Shown here: piece by piece, positions 11,262 through 22,526 of the stretch
Layout of the letters: each line of letters begins with the position of its first letter
Numbering within the stretch: the first letter of the stretch is position 1
Assembly (NCBI GenBank): GCA_963675135.1
Contig: OY776123.1
Coordinates: forward strand, 19,995,840 to 20,059,839
Direction: 5' to 3'
DNA: 64,000 nt
Origin: Galeopsis tetrahit
Taxonomy: Eukaryota > Streptophyta > Magnoliopsida > Lamiales > Lamiaceae
Program-made: the position numbers and the translations under genes
Notes under the pieces: generated by a model
What the model saw: only the letters and a program-made list of their open reading frames with translations
Database searches by the model: none
Told to the model about the DNA's origin: nothing

Positions 11262-11266
11262 GTCAT

Positions 11267-11640
11267 CTAGTTAACACTCTTCTACTCATTCTTCTCCAAC
11301 AAAAGTTGTAGAGTGTGTTAGCTTTGGAACTTTAGTGATTGAGACTCATGAACCCAAGATTGTTATTGTTAAATAATAAGCCCAAAAGGATCAATTGCCT
11401 GATCACTAGAAATTGTTGGTAATCAGCTGTTATTGTTAATAAAGTTTGTTGGCAATCAGCAGAGACCTTATCAGTCGATATAGTCTCAGCTGAAAGCTAA
11501 CAAGAATGTTAAGCTGAAGTTAAATCCAACTGATAAGAGACCTATTCAGTTCATGCCTCCTATCTCTTATGATATGCTGAACAGAAGTCCTCAAGTTTGA
11601 GAAGGCAAATCACAATTCCCTTATTAGATTGTCTCTTTCT
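11267..11640 (+). pseudogene. Copia gag relic, 3' part
   Basis: The relic frame broken at 4747 resumes after the second GTCAT: a stretch encoding KVVECVSFGTLVIETHEPKI lies near 11305-11365, then stops accumulate. The text decays without a recognisable pol or 3' LTR by about 11640, so this element is truncated. Confidence 0.5.
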
Positions 11641-11732
11641 AGAATAATAAAAAAAAAAATTATCTCCTTCAAATATCTTAAAATTACATCAAATGTCACT
11701 ACTTCTTTTTACACAAAAACATCTTTTTTTGT

Positions 11733-11835
11733 TTACAAGTTAAATACCCATCCCTTTTCCCCTCCCCATGACTCGAACCCAGGATCTAAGGCCTAGGTAG
11801 TGGTGCTCTAACCACTTGAGCTATCCCACTTTGTC
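11733..11835 (-). mobile_element. tRNA-derived SINE, copy 1
   Basis: On the minus strand it starts GACAAAGTGGGATAGCTC, with a box A-like TAGCTCAAGTGGTTAGAGC and a box B GGTTCGAGTC, then a short GGGAAAAGGGATGGG body and a TTTAA-rich tail. It is flanked by a perfect 17-bp target duplication AAAACATCTTTTTTTGT (11716-11732 and 11836-11852). It is closely related to the copy at 57658-57773. At ~100 bp it is very short for a plant SINE. Pol III promoter boxes are visible. Confidence 0.85.
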
Positions 11836-11881
11836 AAAACATCTTTTTTTGTCTTCTTCATTTCAATTGACTAATACATCA

Positions 11882-12038
11882 TGTTAATGTAAATAATTGA
11901 TATTCATTGAGGAGATTTACAAGGATTGATTACAATATATACACAAACGAGTTGTAATCTTCCTAAACTATACAGGGAAGGTCAAATATTTAATGGCATA
12001 AATTAAGGGATAGAATATTTGACTAAGTTATACTATTA
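11882..12038 (-). repeat. 3' LTR of Copia (157 bp)
   Basis: Plus text begins TGTTAATGTAAATAATTG and ends TTATACTATTA; flanked on the left by CATCA. On the minus strand the LTR starts TAATAG rather than TG, an atypical 5' terminus. The stop of the pol frame (12023) falls inside this LTR. Confidence 0.85.
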
Positions 12039-13675
12039 TCCCCCTTCAAGCGAGACGTGGGATGAGGCCCGACGCGAAGCTTGTCCCGAAAAAATTTAAA
12101 CAGAGGACGATGCAGAGCCTTTGTAAAAACATCAGCCACTTGAAGATCAGTAGAGATGAATTTGGTATCGAGGCGACCTGCAGAAACAAGCTCACGGATA
12201 AAATGGTAGTCAATATCTATGTGTGTGGACCTTTTGTGGGCACTTGGATTTTGACTAAGAAATATAGCACTGTTGTTGTCCGAATAGAGCGAAGGAGAGG
12301 ACGGAAGTGTTATTCGAAGTTCCCGAAGAAGTTGAAGAATACAAACAATTTCTGAAGCTGCATTTTCCATCGCCCGATATTCTGATTCACAACTCGAACG
12401 AGAGACAGTGGGTTGTTTCTTTGCACTCCAAGAGACAAGATTCCCCCCAAGATAAATGGCATAGCCATAGGTGGACCTCCGAGTTTCCACACAACGAGCC
12501 CAATCAGCATCAGAATATGCAACAAGAGATAAGGATGTGCTACGAGTAAAGGAAAGACCGAATGATGGGGTACTCTTGACATAGCGAAGAATCCTCTTCA
12601 CTGCTTGAAAGTGATCAACAGTGGGACTTTGGAGATGCTGGCTGACAAGATTCACAGCAAATGACAAGTCAGGTCTGGTAATAGTGAGATATTGCAGTGC
12701 ACCAACCAAGGAGCGATAGAGAGTAGGATCAGAAAAAGGTTGCCCGTTGGTGGAAAGATGGCAACCCGCCGCCAAAGGTGTGGAGACAGGTTTGGAGTCT
12801 TCCAGAGATGCACGTTTGAGGATATCACGGGCGTACTTTGCCTGATTTAGAAAAATCCCAGAAGGGGTATAAGTGACCTCCAGACCCAAGAAATAATTTA
12901 GTTTTCCCAGATCCTTGATTGCAAACTCTTGTCGAAGACGTGCCAGAAAAGATTTCAATCCAGATGGAGAGTTCCCTGTAAGAATAAAATCATCGACATA
13001 CACCAAAAGATATAAAGTGGTAGATCCTTGAATGAAGATGAACAAAGAGGAATCAGTGCGGCTGCAAACGAACCCAACACTTAGAAGAAAGTCACTTAGC
13101 CTTTGAAACCAGGCACGAGGAGCCTGCTTAAGGCCATACAACGCTTTTTTGAGGCGACAAACATGAGTTGGGAACTTTGCATCAATAAAACCAGAGGGCT
13201 GCTCCATAAACACAGGTTTCGTCAAAATGCCATTTAGGAAAGCATTTTTAACGTCCAACTGATGTAGAGGCCAATTGTGGAGCACTGCAATAGAGAGTAC
13301 AATCCGAACTGTTGATGCCCGAACCACTGGACTGAAGGTGTGCGAGTAGTCAAACCCCGAAAGTTGAGTAAAACCTTGAGCTACAAGTCTGGCTTTATGT
13401 TTATCAATAGATCCATCAGCTAAGAACTTCGTTCGAAAAACCCATTTGGACCCCACCACATTTGTGTCAGGAGGCCGAGGAACGAGGTCCCAAGTGTTAT
13501 TGGAATGAAGAGCAGCAAGCTCCTCATTCATAGCAGCAACCCATTTGGGATGTTTAAGAGCTGTTTTAATGCCACGAGGCTCACTAACAGTAACAAGCGC
13601 ATTAAACAAACCAGTATGAGCATAATAAGTCACATGCTTTGGTTTATAGATACCTGACTTAGCTCGGGTTTGCAT
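12023..13675 (-). pseudogene. Copia reverse transcriptase / RNase H (550-aa frame)
   Basis: The frame begins near MQTRAKSGIYKPK, the usual linker before Copia RT. Reverse transcriptase motifs are visible: WVFRTKFLADGSIDKHKARLVAQGF, then QLDVKNAFLNG, then LYGLKQAPRAWF, and the catalytic YVDDFIL. The RNase H domain follows with YSDADWA, SCESEYRAM and SDNNSAI, and the frame ends about eight residues into the LTR. Domain order and length fit a normal Copia C-terminal half. It is separated from the protease/integrase frame by a frameshift near 13860, so no single polyprotein can be made. Confidence 0.9.
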
Positions 13676-15468
13676 TGGATGAGTTGCAGACGGTGCAACA
13701 ACCGGAGCAGGAGGTGTAACAACCGGAGCAGGAGGTGTAACAACAGGAGCAGGTGGTACAATTGATTCTGGAACAACAACAGGAGAGTTAGATGGAGCAT
13801 GGTCTGGAGTGGATGGAGAAGTGTCCGTCCCAGGTGTAATAATTGTGATCGGGTCGTCGCATAAGGAGCATGGAGGTTTGCAGGTGCAATAGGAGGTGGA
13901 GGGCGTGCACCAAACAAACTAGGCGGTTCAAAAAATTCTGAAGCAGGCAAAGATGAAGAGTCTGACCTGTCCAAAGAATTTGAGAACGGGAAAAATGACT
14001 CATCAAACTTAGCATTACGTGATATATAAGTGCGGAAGGTTACCGGATCATAGCAACGAAACCCTTTGTATGAGCTACTATAACCGAGAAAAATACAAGC
14101 CGTGCTACGGGGCTCAAATTTATTTGCATTATAATCTCGGAGGCACGGATAAACTCGACAACCAAAAGGATGAAAGTTGGCGAAGTTTGGAGTAGTAGAG
14201 AAAAGTAACTCAAAAGGCGACTTCCCATTTAGAACCGTGGTTGGCAACCGATTTATGATGTACACAGCACTACTGAAAGCATCAACCCAATACTTCATGG
14301 GGGTGTGAGAATGAAAAAGCATTGCTAGACCAGTTTCAGTGACATGTCTATGCTTGCGCTCTACCCTGCCATTTTGAGCAGGTGTATATGGACAAGAAAG
14401 AATATGACGAATTCCCTTGTCACGAAAAAACTTTTGCACGTTATTATTTGTGAACTCTGTGCCCCCATCACTATGAAATGTTTTAAGACTTGTAGAAAAC
14501 TGATTCTCAACAAAGGTAGTGAACTGTAAGAGCACAGAATAAAAGTCGGATTTCTGGCGCAAAGGATAAAACCAAGTAAATCTGGAATAGTCGTCCACAA
14601 AAATAACATAATAACGATAACCAGCATCTGAAAGAACGGGCGCAGGACCCCACAAATCACAATGAACAATGTCTAAAACAGATAAAGAGCGTTTCTCATC
14701 CAAACCAAATGGCAAACGCTTACTTTTAGCCTTTTCACATGAGTCACAAATAATAGGTTTGGGTAATAAAGCATTAACAGATACGCTCCAAAGTTTCTGT
14801 AAAAATGAAATAACATAAAATGAAACATGCCCTAAGCGCGAGTGCCACAACTCGAATGAAGCTTTGGGTTTATGAGCTGCAACCAATGCCAATTTAACAT
14901 TATCCAAAATATAGAGGCCATTCCTACGCTTGCCTCGAGCCAAAATGTCCCGTGTTATCCGGTGTTCAATTTTAAAACAATCATCAGAAAATAGCACATC
15001 AACAAGAAGATCAACAGTCAATTTGCTCACTGATAATAGATTTTTAGTGAGACCCGGAACAACCAAAACATCTGACAATTTTAGAGAAGAATTTAAATTG
15101 CAGGTCCCAATATGTGAAATAGGCAATAAGGCCCCATTTCCAACAATAACAGAATCCGAACCTGTATACGGTGAAGAAGAGTCCAAGATATGTGTTGTAG
15201 GTGTCATGTGGGCGGAGGCTCCTATATCCAAGTACCAATCCGAGACGGGAGGGTCTGAGATAGTACAAGCAGTAGACAGTGCTTCGGCAATGTTTGCTGC
15301 TGGATCAATAGACTGATTAAAACGATCTGGACACGTGTTGGCAGCGGCTCCAGATTTCGAAGTGTTGTCGCGACCACCATGGGGAGACGGAGAAAAGGAT
15401 CGACCAATAAGTGTGGCAAATGGGAGTTTATCAGTAGATGAGGAAGAAGGTGGAGAGGAAGGAGCCAT
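13630..15468 (-). pseudogene. Copia gag remnant, protease and integrase (612-aa frame)
   Basis: Starts MAPSSPPSSSSTDKLPFATL at 15468, ~85 bp inside the element. The gag capsid that should follow is missing, and the frame jumps to a protease with WYLDIGASAHMTP (D-I-G-A instead of the usual D-S/T-G-A). It continues with a GAG-pre-integrase zinc region (LWHSRLGHVS, CDSCEKAKSKRLPF) and an integrase core with the catalytic D (VHCDLWGP), D (HSDGGTEF) and E (NGRVERKHRH). Near 13860 the reading frame shifts: the last ~60 residues are a leucine-rich out-of-frame tail, while the correct proline/threonine-rich linker continues in another frame into RT. The gag loss makes the element non-autonomous. Confidence 0.85.
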
Positions 15469-15562
15469 GGCAGAAAGATGATGACCGCAGGGAAGAGGGA
15501 GATGAACAGAAGGGAATTAAGAACAGATTTTTAGGGTTTCTATTGCCAAAAGGCTGATACCA

Positions 15563-15719
15563 TGTTAATGTAAATAATTGATATTCATTGAGGAGATTTA
15601 CAAGGAGTGATTACAATATATACCCAAACGAGTTGTAATCTTCCTAAACTATACAGGGAAGGTCAAATATTTAATGGCATAAATTAAGGGATAGAATATT
15701 TGACTAAGTTATACTATTA
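15563..15719 (-). repeat. 5' LTR of Copia (157 bp)
   Basis: Near-identical to 11882-12038 and followed on the right by CATCA (15720-15724). The PBS lies directly inside at 15553-15562. Confidence 0.85.
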
Positions 15720-15724
15720 CATCA

Positions 15725-16188
15725 TCACCCATTTAATAACCTTCCTCAAACGTTTCAAAATTACATAAAATGTTGTTACTTTCTCCACACTAACCTAACA
15801 CGTACACTTTTTCCCTTACACTCTTCAATAAAGTAGAAAAGATTATACTACCCTCTCAAAATCAATTTTATGATTACTTTAATATTAATAAATAATTTGT
15901 ACATTAAACTTCGTGCAAACGGTAAATGTTGCATTAAGGGAGAGACGAATATAGTATAATATATTTATATGATCACAAACTGGGACGTACGTGAAATTAA
16001 TATTACTATGATCTTCTTATGATTGAGAAAGCATTAAGAATAACATTTGTGTGTATAGTGGCAACGTCTACAACAACTAATACTTTCAATAAAAACAACT
16101 AATAATATTTAGTGAAATCAACTAATAATATATAATAAAATTACTAATACTGTTTAGTGAAAACACTAATACTATATGTTAATATATA
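15725..16188. other. AT-rich DNA with short imperfect repeats
   Basis: No gene seen. A stretch at about 16075-16175 repeats ACTAATA-type phrases (AACTAATAATAT, ACTAATACT) several times. The first ~60 bp resemble 11660-11712, suggesting that the DNA on both sides of the SINE/Copia pair contained an old short duplication. Confidence 0.5.
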
Positions 16189-16478
16189 CTCCCTCCGTCC
16201 TGTGATTATTTGCACACTTTTCTTAACGGGTGTCCCAATATTATTTGCACACTCTAAAAAAAGAAATAACTCACATAATTTTTACCAATATTACCCCTCC
16301 TTTATTTTACTTGGCCCACAACTTAACTCAATTTATAACTTTAGTCAAATCTCCACCCACTTTAGTCAATGAATTACCAATAATACCCCTCCTTTATTCT
16401 ACCATACATATCACTATATTTCATTTTCTTAATTTCCGAACCGGTCAAACCATGCACAAAATCCTGAGACGGAGAGAG
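16189..16478. mobile_element. Stowaway-like MITE (~290 bp)
   Basis: Left terminus CTCCCTCCGTCCTGTGATTA, right terminus (reverse complement) CTCTCTCCGTCTCAGGATTT, flanked by TA on both sides. CTCCCTCCGTCC is the hallmark of Stowaway/Tc1-mariner MITEs. No coding capacity. Confidence 0.8.
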
Positions 16479-16744
16479 TATATATCATTTGACCATGCAC
16501 GTGGTACGGTGCACAATATAGACAAGGGGTGAGTCTCCTGCGGTGCACTCGAGTCCAAAATATTCAATATGTATCCATAAAGATAGATTTATTATAAAAA
16601 TTAGGATATAGTCCCCTTCTTATTTTATTACAATATATTGTGGATTTAAGTCCCACCTATTACAATTTTTTTGCATTTATTTATATTTTGATAAATATTT
16701 TTTTTTTTATAAAAGTGTAAGTACTAATTATTAAGGTGTAACAT

Positions 16745-16972
16745 TATTGAAGTATGCTCTATGTGTGTGCAAATGTGCCAACATCTAACTCAACACTAAT
16801 ACACACACATGCCTTACTAATGTAGTTTCTAGAAGAAGAGTAGTTATCACACTAACCAATAGTTGTTAGTTGTTAGTTAGTTAGATGGAAGACTCTAGAA
16901 TGTGAGTCTCCTTCTATATATATTGTACATATTACACATTGCAAATTGAGTTGAAAATATACAATTTTAACA
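16745..16972 (+). repeat. 5' LTR of Copia (228 bp)
   Basis: TATTGAAG..TTTTAACA, followed by the PBS. AACAT precedes it. Confidence 0.88.
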
Positions 16973-17174
16973 TGGTATCATGAGAGCAGGATTTCTCATG
17001 ATTTAGAGTGTGGTTTTACAGATTTTACTCTTCTTCTTCTCTATTCCTTCACATCTTCATCCTCCATCTTTTTTGTAACCGTTTTGTTCTTTGTCTAACC
17101 ACCTCCATTCTTCAGTTTTCGATCCATTCTTCCGCTATTCCTCTGCTCTGTTTTTCAACTTCCAATCACTGATC

Positions 17175-18380
17175 ATGACAGATCAATCCTCCTCTACTGT
17201 TCTTCCCCGATTTATCACTCTTTCGATTCGTTTGGATAATGATAACTATCCGTTTTGGAAAAATCAGGTTCTCGCATCGGTGCGAGCTCATTGCTTTGAA
17301 GATGTTCTTCTCTGCAAAGTTGTGCCACAGAATCCGTCGGAATCTACATCGGATTCGATTTCGTGGCAGAGAAAGGATCAATTCCTTCTAAGTTGGCTTC
17401 TCAGCTCCGTTTCTGAGTCAATGCTGGGCCATGTCAGTCGTTGTGAGCACTCTTTCCAGTTATGGCTCACTTTTGAAGGTCTATTCCAGTCGCAATCTAG
17501 TGCGAAGGCAATGATTCTTCGTTTGCAACTTCAAACATTGAGAAAGGGTGATCTCAGTGTTGATGAGTTTATACTAAAGATGCGATCAGTTGCAGATGGT
17601 TTGTTTCATGCTGGACAACCTATTCGAGATGATGAATTGGCATTATACATCCTTGGTGGCCTTGGAGCGAATTTTGATGCAGTTGTGGTATCTCTCACAA
17701 CCAGAGGCACTATTCCATCAATTCCAGAAGTGCAGTCAATTCTTCAAGCTTTTGAGATGAGATTATACAGTCACACGAATCATACTCTACAAGTTGCTGG
17801 TGGTCAGATCACTTCATCTCCATCAGTTCATGTAGTGGCCAGATCTACTGCATCAGGTCCTTCTCATGGTAAAGGCAGAGGTTTCCAAAAACCTAGAGTG
17901 GTATGTCAACTGTGTGGCCGAAAGTATCATGTGGCTGCAAAGTGCTTCAAGCGCTTTGATCAAGCATTTCATGGTCTAGAACAGTCTAGACAATTCAGTG
18001 CTGCTCCTCGTCCTTCTCACAATTATTCTGCTCCTCATCCAGCTCAAGCAAATGTAGCTCACACTTATTCTGCTCCTCATCCAGCTCAACCTAATGTGGC
18101 TCAAGCATTCTATGCTACTTCTCCAGCTCGATCCTACCCCTCTCCTCTTCCCACTACCTCTTATCAATCTAATCAATCTGTTGGTTCATTGGATTCAGGT
18201 TCTTCTACTGGTATATCTCCTTGGTTCATTGATAGTGGAGCAACACATCATGTTACTTCACAACTCTCAAACCTGAACATATCCACTCCATATCAAGGTA
18301 TGGATTCACTTGTTGTTGGCAATGGTGCCACTGCTTTTATATCGCATACTGCATCTTTCTCCTTGCCTACTTGTGTATAA
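17175..18380 (+). CDS. Copia gag and N-terminal protease (~401 aa)
   Basis: The ATG at 17175 (MTDQSSSTVLPRF) is preferred over the upstream in-frame TTG at 17091. The capsid region has LDNDNYPFWKNQVLASVRAH and KGDLSVDEFILKMRSVADGL, typical of UBN2-type Copia gag. A CCHC knuckle (CQLCGRKYHVAAKC) follows the glycine/lysine-rich KGRGFQKPRV segment. A low-complexity section repeats a ~16-residue unit (YSAPHPAQ) about two and a half times. The frame ends with the protease active site WFIDSGATHHVTS and VVGNG, then TAA at 18378-18380, just where the integrase frame starts one base back. This looks like a single-base frameshift in a normally single-ORF polyprotein. Confidence 0.88.
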   Translation: MTDQSSSTVLPRFITLSIRLDNDNYPFWKNQVLASVRAHCFEDVLLCKVVPQNPSESTSDSISWQRKDQFLLSWLLSSVSESMLGHVSRCEHSFQLWLTFEGLFQSQSSAKAMILRLQLQTLRKGDLSVDEFILKMRSVADGLFHAGQPIRDDELALYILGGLGANFDAVVVSLTTRGTIPSIPEVQSILQAFEMRLYSHTNHTLQVAGGQITSSPSVHVVARSTASGPSHGKGRGFQKPRVVCQLCGRKYHVAAKCFKRFDQAFHGLEQSRQFSAAPRPSHNYSAPHPAQANVAHTYSAPHPAQPNVAQAFYATSPARSYPSPLPTTSYQSNQSVGSLDSGSSTGISPWFIDSGATHHVTSQLSNLNISTPYQGMDSLVVGNGATAFISHTASFSLPTCV

Positions 18381-21300
18381 CAAAGAATGTTTCTATGGAT
18401 AATGTCTTATATGTGCCAACAATCACAAAAAATCTTATGAGTATCTCTCAGTTTCTTAAGGATAATGATGTTGTTATTGAGTTTTTTGCTGATTGTTGCT
18501 TTGTTAAGGACTTGAAAACTCACAAGATACTATTGAGAGGGGAGCTTAAAGATGGTTTGTATGCTCTAAACTTTGATGGATTGAAGTCTACTTGGTTAAA
18601 GCAGTGCAATAAAGTGACAGTTGATCATGAGAATAAAATCAGTGCTACTTGGAAGCTTTGGCATTGTAGATTGGGGCATCCAAATAATTCAGCTCTTACT
18701 ACTGTTCTAAAGAGCTTGAATATTCCTTGTACTAGTTCTGATAACACTTTTTGTGATGAATGTAAGCTAGGCAAGATGCATTGGAAACATTTCTCTTCTG
18801 TTTTGCATCATACATCTGCTCCTCTTGAACTGTTGCATATGGATGTGTGGGGACCTGCTTCATGTATCTCAATTGATGGCTTTAGGTACTATTTGTCCAT
18901 TGTAGATGATTATACCAGATATGTGTGGGTGTTTCCCTTAGCTGCTAAATCTGATGTGGTGGTGGTGTTTAAGCAGTTCATGCACACAGTAGAAAGATTG
19001 ATTGGTGTTCATATTAAGCACATTCAACATGACATGGGCACTGAATTCTTACCTGTTGCTAAGTTGGTACAGCCTTTAGGCATTCTAATTCAAAAATCTT
19101 GTGCTTACACTCATGCACAAAATGGTCTTATTAAGAGAAAACATCAGCATATTACTGAGCTTGGTCTTGCTATGCTTGCCAAATCCAATCTATCTATGTC
19201 ATTCTGGTGGCATGCCTTTTCTACAGCAGCCCATCTTATCAATGTCCTCCCTTCCCCTACACTAAATCACTCTTCTCCTTTTGAACTGATCCATCACAAG
19301 CCACCTGATTATCACTCTCTTAGGGTTTTTGGGTGTGCTTGTTTTCCTTTTCTTCGACCATATAACTCCTCCAAGTTGCAATTTCGTAGCTCTAAGTGTA
19401 TTTTCCTAGGCTACAGTCCCTCACACAAAGGCTATCTATGCTTACACTCATCTGGTAAAATCTATATTTCAGCATCTGTGCAGTTCAATGAGTCTGAATT
19501 CCCATCTTTCACTAAGCAAACACCTTCATCTACATCTTCTCACTTCTTCTCAGCTCAACTTCCCTTTTCTGCTGATCCCATTGCTCCTATCCCTCAATCT
19601 CCTCCATCTAATTCTCATTCCTCCTCTTCTGATCTACCTCACTCTCCAACATCTGGTACTCACATTTCTTTACCAAATGCTCCTTCAATCACTTCTACCA
19701 GAAATACCAGCCTATCACATGATTCATCCTCCTCCTCTACCAGATATAAATTACCTTCTCCCTCTCTTTCACTCAGTCCTATTCCCCCTCCCACTCATTC
19801 CATGACAACTCGTTCAAAATCCGGCATATTCAAACCCAAGTTGTTCTCATGCTCATCACAAATTTCTGAACCCAATTCTGTGAGAGAAGCCATGCTTAAT
19901 TCAGATTGGCAACAGGCCATGCAGTTGGAGTATGATGCTCTTATTCAAAATGGAACATGGACTCTGGTGCCTCCATCTTCTGTGATTCATCCAATCACCA
20001 CAAAATGGATTTTCAGGGTTAAGTACAAGAGAGATGGTTCTGTGGAAAGGTACAAAGCAAGGCTAGTGGCTAGAGGTTTTCAACAGCAAGCTGGGGTGGA
20101 TTACTTTCACACCTTTAGTCCAGTCATTAAGCCTGTCACACTTCGAATTGTGTTTACTCTTGCCATCTCAAAAGGGTGGTCTATTCAGCAAGTGGACATC
20201 AACAATGCATTCTTGAAGGGGGATCTTCATGAGACAGTTTATATTGCACAGCCAGAAGGTTTTGTTGATTCTAAGCACCCTTCTTATGTCTGCAAACTCA
20301 GGAAAGCTTTGTATGGCTTGAAACAAGCTCCCAAGGCTTGGTATGATACACTTAAGGCCTTCCTGTTGGATCAAGGCTTCACTCACTCCACTTCAGACCA
20401 TTGTTTATTCCACAGATTTCTGAATGGAAAGATAACCTTACTTCTAGTATATGTTGATGATATACTAATCACCGGCTGTGATTCAAAGCTTGTACAACAG
20501 CTTATTGAGGCTCTTCACTCTAAATTCTCCCTTAAACACTTGGGGGAGATCAACTACTTCCTTGGAATTGAAGCTCATGTCACTCCCAACTCCATCAAGC
20601 TTACACAATCCAAATACACTTCTGAACTCATCTCCAAAGCAAACCTTGAATCCTCCAAACCTTGTTCCACTCCACTCTGCCCCTCATCAACTCTCTCTCT
20701 ATCTGACAGCCCTTTGTTTGATAACCCAACTCTATATCGTAGCATCATTGGTGCTCTTCAGTATCTAACCCTCACACGCCCTGATATTTCCTTCAGTGTC
20801 AACAAACTTTCTCAATTTCTGCAAAATCCCACACTAAATCATTGGAAAGCCTGTAAAAGAGTACTTCGCTATCTTAAAGGCTCTACATCTCATGGTTTAT
20901 CTTTTTCTAAAGTTTCTGATTTCAGGTTGCAAGGATACGTGGATGCTGATTATGCCTCAAGAATTGATGATCGACGGAGCACTTCTGGTTTCTGCATAAC
21001 ACTAGGTGGCAATCTTGTTTCATGGAGCTCTAGGAAACAAAGTGTTGTAGCACGAAGCAGCACTGAAACTGAGTATAGAGCTCTAGCATTGGCCACCACT
21101 GACATCTTGTGGATCACAAGCCTATGCAAAGAGCTTTTTCTTCCCATCTCCACACCTGCTGTTCTTTGGTGTGACAATCAGGGAGCCATCACCCTTGCCT
21201 TTAGTCCAGCGTTTCATTCAAGAACCAAACACATTGAGGTCGACGTTCACTTTTTGAGAGAAAAGGTTCAAGCCAAGATTCTTGATGTGCGATACATTCC

Positions 21301-21421
21301 ATCCGAGGATCAACCTGCACATTTACTCACCAAACCACTCTCTCCGGCTCGATTTGCGCGCTTGGGAGCTTGGTTCAATCTTCACTCTCAGGATAGTCCA
21401 TCTTCTTCCGGGGCGTATTGA
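18371..21421 (+). pseudogene. Copia integrase, reverse transcriptase, RNase H (1016-aa frame)
   Basis: The long frame is in the -1 phase relative to gag and has no natural ATG at its start (it begins within TTG-TGT-ATA). Order: end of protease (NVLYVPTITKNLMSISQF), GAG-pre-integrase (LWHCRLGHPN, CDECKLGKMHW), integrase core, RT with YVDDILITG, and RNase H (DADYASRIDDRRSTSGF, STETEYRALA, WCDNQGAI) ending at the 3' LTR. In the integrase the first two acidic residues are present (HMDVWGP, HDMGTEF), but the glutamate of NGxxERKH is lysine (NGLIKRKHQH; codon AAG at 19133). Both the frameshift and the E-to-K change predict that this copy cannot integrate on its own although RT looks intact. Confidence 0.9.
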
Positions 21422-21645
21422 AGTATGCTCTATGTGTGTGCAAATGTGCCAACATCTAACTCAACACTAATACACACACATGCCTTACTAATGTAGTTTC
21501 TAGAAGAAGAGTAGTTATCACACTAACCAATAGTTGTTAGTTGTTAGTTAGTTAGATGGAAGACTCTAGAATGTGAGTCTCCTTCTATATATATATTGTA
21601 CATACTACACATTGCAAATTGAGTTGAAAATATATAATTTTAACA
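21416..21645 (+). repeat. 3' LTR of Copia (230 bp)
   Basis: TATTGAAG..TTTTAACA, followed by AACAT (21646-21650). The pol stop codon overlaps the LTR start. Confidence 0.88.
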
Positions 21646-21890
21646 AACATTAATAATAATAAAAGTTTAAGTAATTATTACAAAAGGTGTAACATTAATA
21701 ATAATAAAAGTGCAAGTCACATTTATTTTTATTTTCACAAATATTTTTCTCGGTTATAAAAATGCAAGTAGTAACTACCATAAAGTGTAATATTAAAAGT
21801 AAAAAAACGTGCAAGTAGTAAATAATAAAAGGTGTAAAATTAATAATAAAAAAAATATAATAATATATATTGTTCTTTTATAATAAACTT

Positions 21891-22526
21891 AGTTGCATAT
21901 TGCAGTTATACTATGTTGCGCTTTTCATTTATAAAATTTTATATTTTTTTAGTAATATTGTGTTGTACTTTTCAGTTATAATGACTTACATTTTTCATTA
22001 AATATTGTGTTGCATTTTTCAGTTATACATGTACACTTACACTTTTTAATAAAAACTGTGTTGCACTTTTCAGTTATAGAAACTTACACTTTTCAGTTAT
22101 AGTGACTTACACTTTTTAGTAATATTGTATTGCACTACTTTTCAGTTATAAATGACTTACACTTTTCATTAATATTGTGTTGCATTTTTCAGTTATATTG
22201 ACTTACATTTTTTAGTAATATTGTGTTGCACTTTTCAATTATACTGATTTGCACTTTTTTATAATATTGTGTTGCACTTTTTTATAAATATTGTGTTGCA
22301 CTTTTCAGTAATATTGACTTACATTTTTTAGTAATATTATGTTGCACTTTTCAATTTTGCTGACTTGCACTTTTTTAGAATATTGTGTTGCACTTTTCAG
22401 TTATACTGACTTACACTTTTTAATAATATTGTGTTGCAGGTTTTAGTTATATTAAGTTACACTTTTTATTAATATTGTGTTGCACTTTTTAATTATATTG
22501 ACTTACACTTGTTATTAATATTGTGT
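21891..22526 (+). repeat. Degenerate ~45-bp minisatellite
   Basis: About 13-14 imperfect copies of a unit of the form GTTGCACTTTTCAGTTATA, then a GACTTACACTTTTTAGTAAT-like half, then ATTGT. Units vary by small indels and substitutions. It forms most of the interior of the MULE-like element, and a few related copies occur at 59455-59600. Confidence 0.85.

Larger units (their letters stand above)
11882..15719 (-). mobile_element. Copia element with gag deletion and pol frameshift
   Basis: Identical-length 157-bp LTRs (11882-12038 and 15563-15719) with 5-bp target duplication CATCA (11877-11881, 15720-15724). A PBS TGGTATCAGC (minus) abuts the right LTR at 15553-15562, and a GAAGGGGGA polypurine tract abuts the left LTR. 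The LTRs differ by only a few bases, so insertion is fairly recent. Coding capacity is broken: most of gag is missing and pol is in two frames. Confidence 0.9.
16745..21645 (+). mobile_element. Near-intact Copia retrotransposon (4.9 kb)
   Basis: LTRs 16745-16972 and 21416-21645 start TATTGAAGTATGCTC and end TTTTAACA, flanked by the 5-bp target duplication AACAT (16740-16744, 21646-21650). The PBS TGGTATCATGAGAGC follows the 5' LTR at 16973. Gag/protease and integrase/RT/RNase H lie in two overlapping frames. The LTRs differ by only a few bases (one TA microsatellite step and two substitutions noticed), indicating a young insertion. Confidence 0.92.

Noticed and set aside
11760..11830. Functional tRNA gene
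   Set aside because: Box A and B motifs are present but the fold lacks a proper acceptor stem, and the unit is flanked by 17-bp target duplications and repeated at 57.7 kb, so it is a SINE head.
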